Positions 44,840 to 45,800 of a stretch of DNA of 45,800 bases are shown here, one piece after another. How positions within the stretch are numbered: position 1 is the first letter of the stretch; every line of letters begins with the position of its first letter. Source of the DNA: Gammaproteobacteria bacterium (GTDB lineage: Bacteria; Pseudomonadota; Gammaproteobacteria; Diplorickettsiales; Diplorickettsiaceae); the NCBI GenBank assembly GCA_013289115.1, contig JABDAQ010000004.1:1-45800 (forward strand), in the 5' to 3' direction. The notes beneath the pieces were generated by a model. That model was given only the letters and a program-made list of their open reading frames with translations, had not been told where the DNA came from and did not search any database. Position numbers and translations under genes: made by a program.

Positions 44840-45800
44840 CTAATGAATGCTATGAATGAGTTTAAAGTGTTTACCACAGAATGCTAAGGCGATCAGTGAA
44901 ATAGATTGACTGCCCTGTTGTTTTGCCTCTTGATAATACATTTTATTTTCAATCTGTGCTAATGCCTCATGCGCTGTTTTTTCTAACAGATCATTGACTT
45001 CAGACAATGATTGCGTTTTATTCGAACGCATACGTTTGAATTCCATTAACAGGGTAGGTTTGTTTGGATCCTTCGATAAGATCAAATAATCATACCGGCC
45101 CGAACCACTTTCTCGATTCGATTTCAAAAGATAATTCGGATGAAATTGAATATGTGCAGTCAGCCCTATCATGAACCCATGGTAAAACGCCTCAGGTTCT
45201 TTACTTAAATCATGGACGCTGATCGTGTTCTCTAATAAAAATCGAAAGGATGCTTCAAAGGCTTGGATGTCACCCCGCAGCAATTGGCCTAAAAATTCAT
45301 TGAGAGTGATCTGTTGTTGCCCTTGTACCAACCAATCTTCGATCAGGTCAGCATACAAACCCTCGATTTCAATGTTGGGTATAGCCAGCTGACATTGCGT
45401 GCCTCGACGTGTATAGTCTACCGAGACCACCTTGAAGTAACCCGCCATTAACAAAAAGCTCAAGATAATGGAATGATCGTTCCTTGGATACTTGAGGTCG
45501 GGAAACACAATGTTTTCATCAATAGAGCAGTCAATCGTTTTTCCTTGTAAGAGACTTTCAAATACTTCTTGGTGAATTAATCCTGAACGATACAAACAGT
45601 CTTTCACTAAGCCGTTATCACTGGTGTTGAGCCAATACCGTTTCAATAACCCTTCGTTTTTAACACAGCTTAACAGCGACCAGGGATTGTAAATTATGTG
45701 TTGGCCTATTTGATAGCCGTTGTACCAATGACGAATCGCTAAGGATTGATCCCGTAAACCGGCTTGCTCTAAGAGTTTTTGCACTTCCTCTTCGGTAAAT
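44840..45800 (-). CDS. AAA-ATPase-like/PD-(D/E)XK nuclease family protein (5' end outside window)
   Basis: The frame is open to the right edge (FTEEEVQKLLEQAG before the first possible GTG), so only the C-terminal ~320 residues are present. HWYNGYQIG and IYNPWSLLSCV are characteristic of the family in which an N-terminal AAA-ATPase-like domain is followed by a PD-(D/E)XK nuclease-like domain. The latter shows GSGRYDYLILSKD, then LLMEFKRMR (D...ExK pattern), and ends IALAFCGKHFKLIH. Many host-associated bacteria carry several copies, often decaying. No target or partner is known. Its stop is 76 nt from the convergent cvpA. Confidence 0.85.
   Translation of the reverse strand, partial: FTEEEVQKLLEQAGLRDQSLAIRHWYNGYQIGQHIIYNPWSLLSCVKNEGLLKRYWLNTSDNGLVKDCLYRSGLIHQEVFESLLQGKTIDCSIDENIVFPDLKYPRNDHSIILSFLLMAGYFKVVSVDYTRRGTQCQLAIPNIEIEGLYADLIEDWLVQGQQQITLNEFLGQLLRGDIQAFEASFRFLLENTISVHDLSKEPEAFYHGFMIGLTAHIQFHPNYLLKSNRESGSGRYDYLILSKDPNKPTLLMEFKRMRSNKTQSLSEVNDLLEKTAHEALAQIENKMYYQEAKQQGSQSISLIALAFCGKHFKLIHSIH

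Overview
The window looks like part of an AT-rich chromosome of a host-associated gammaproteobacterium of the Legionellales/Coxiellaceae-Diplorickettsiaceae type; a Rickettsiella-like organism is my best guess. This is inferred from gene content and family resemblance, because no database search could be run. The basis is ordinary gammaproteobacterial housekeeping blocks (ruvCAB, tolQR..tolA, gyrA-pyrE-cvpA, ftsW-murD-mnmA), an LphB-like GT-C glycosyltransferase known from Legionella, a bacterial PPR protein, decaying Rpn/PD-(D/E)XK and AAA genes, and many large helical or coiled-coil proteins of the kind that Dot/Icm-bearing intracellular bacteria use as effectors. No secretion system is encoded here, so every effector role is inference.

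Layout. Bases 1-3082 hold an array of paralogous proteins built from a repeated ~70-residue helix-turn-helix-like module. One copy is cut by the window edge, one is split by a frameshift in an A8 tract, and one is intact (535 aa). sua5 (tsaC-like) follows directly. Then come two minus-strand paralogues of unknown function (4026-5756), a 967-aa coiled-coil protein (5887-8790), and a minus-strand tRNA-Met plus archaeal/eukaryotic-type proS unit. A second cluster of the HTH-like family (10578-13424) follows, then an unknown 278-aa protein, a PPR-repeat protein, a broken Rpn transposase-like gene, and three consecutive single-pass membrane proteins (16855-19695).

From 19839 the window is mostly housekeeping. 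folD and serS are divergent. A decayed ATPase with two in-frame stops follows. A tight minus-strand operon reads cyoE-sco-mnmA-murD-ftsW. Next come a large helical candidate effector, pldA (outer-membrane phospholipase), the plus-strand run ruvC-ruvA-ruvB-tolQ-tolR-(GT-C glycosyltransferase)-tolA-pepN, a Ser/Thr-rich lipoprotein, and gyrA-pyrE-cvpA. The right edge cuts an AAA-ATPase/PD-(D/E)XK protein.

Most notable are: (1) the modular HTH-like family, at least five members in two clusters; (2) a shared C-terminal tail motif, [S/T] then FF about 19-27 residues from the end, in that family and in the unrelated PPR protein; (3) the A8 frameshift that splits one member and could be bridged by slippage; and (4) the three-gene membrane protein cluster. 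No CRISPR array, rRNA, or intact insertion sequence was seen. No stretch longer than about 300 bases lacks a gene.
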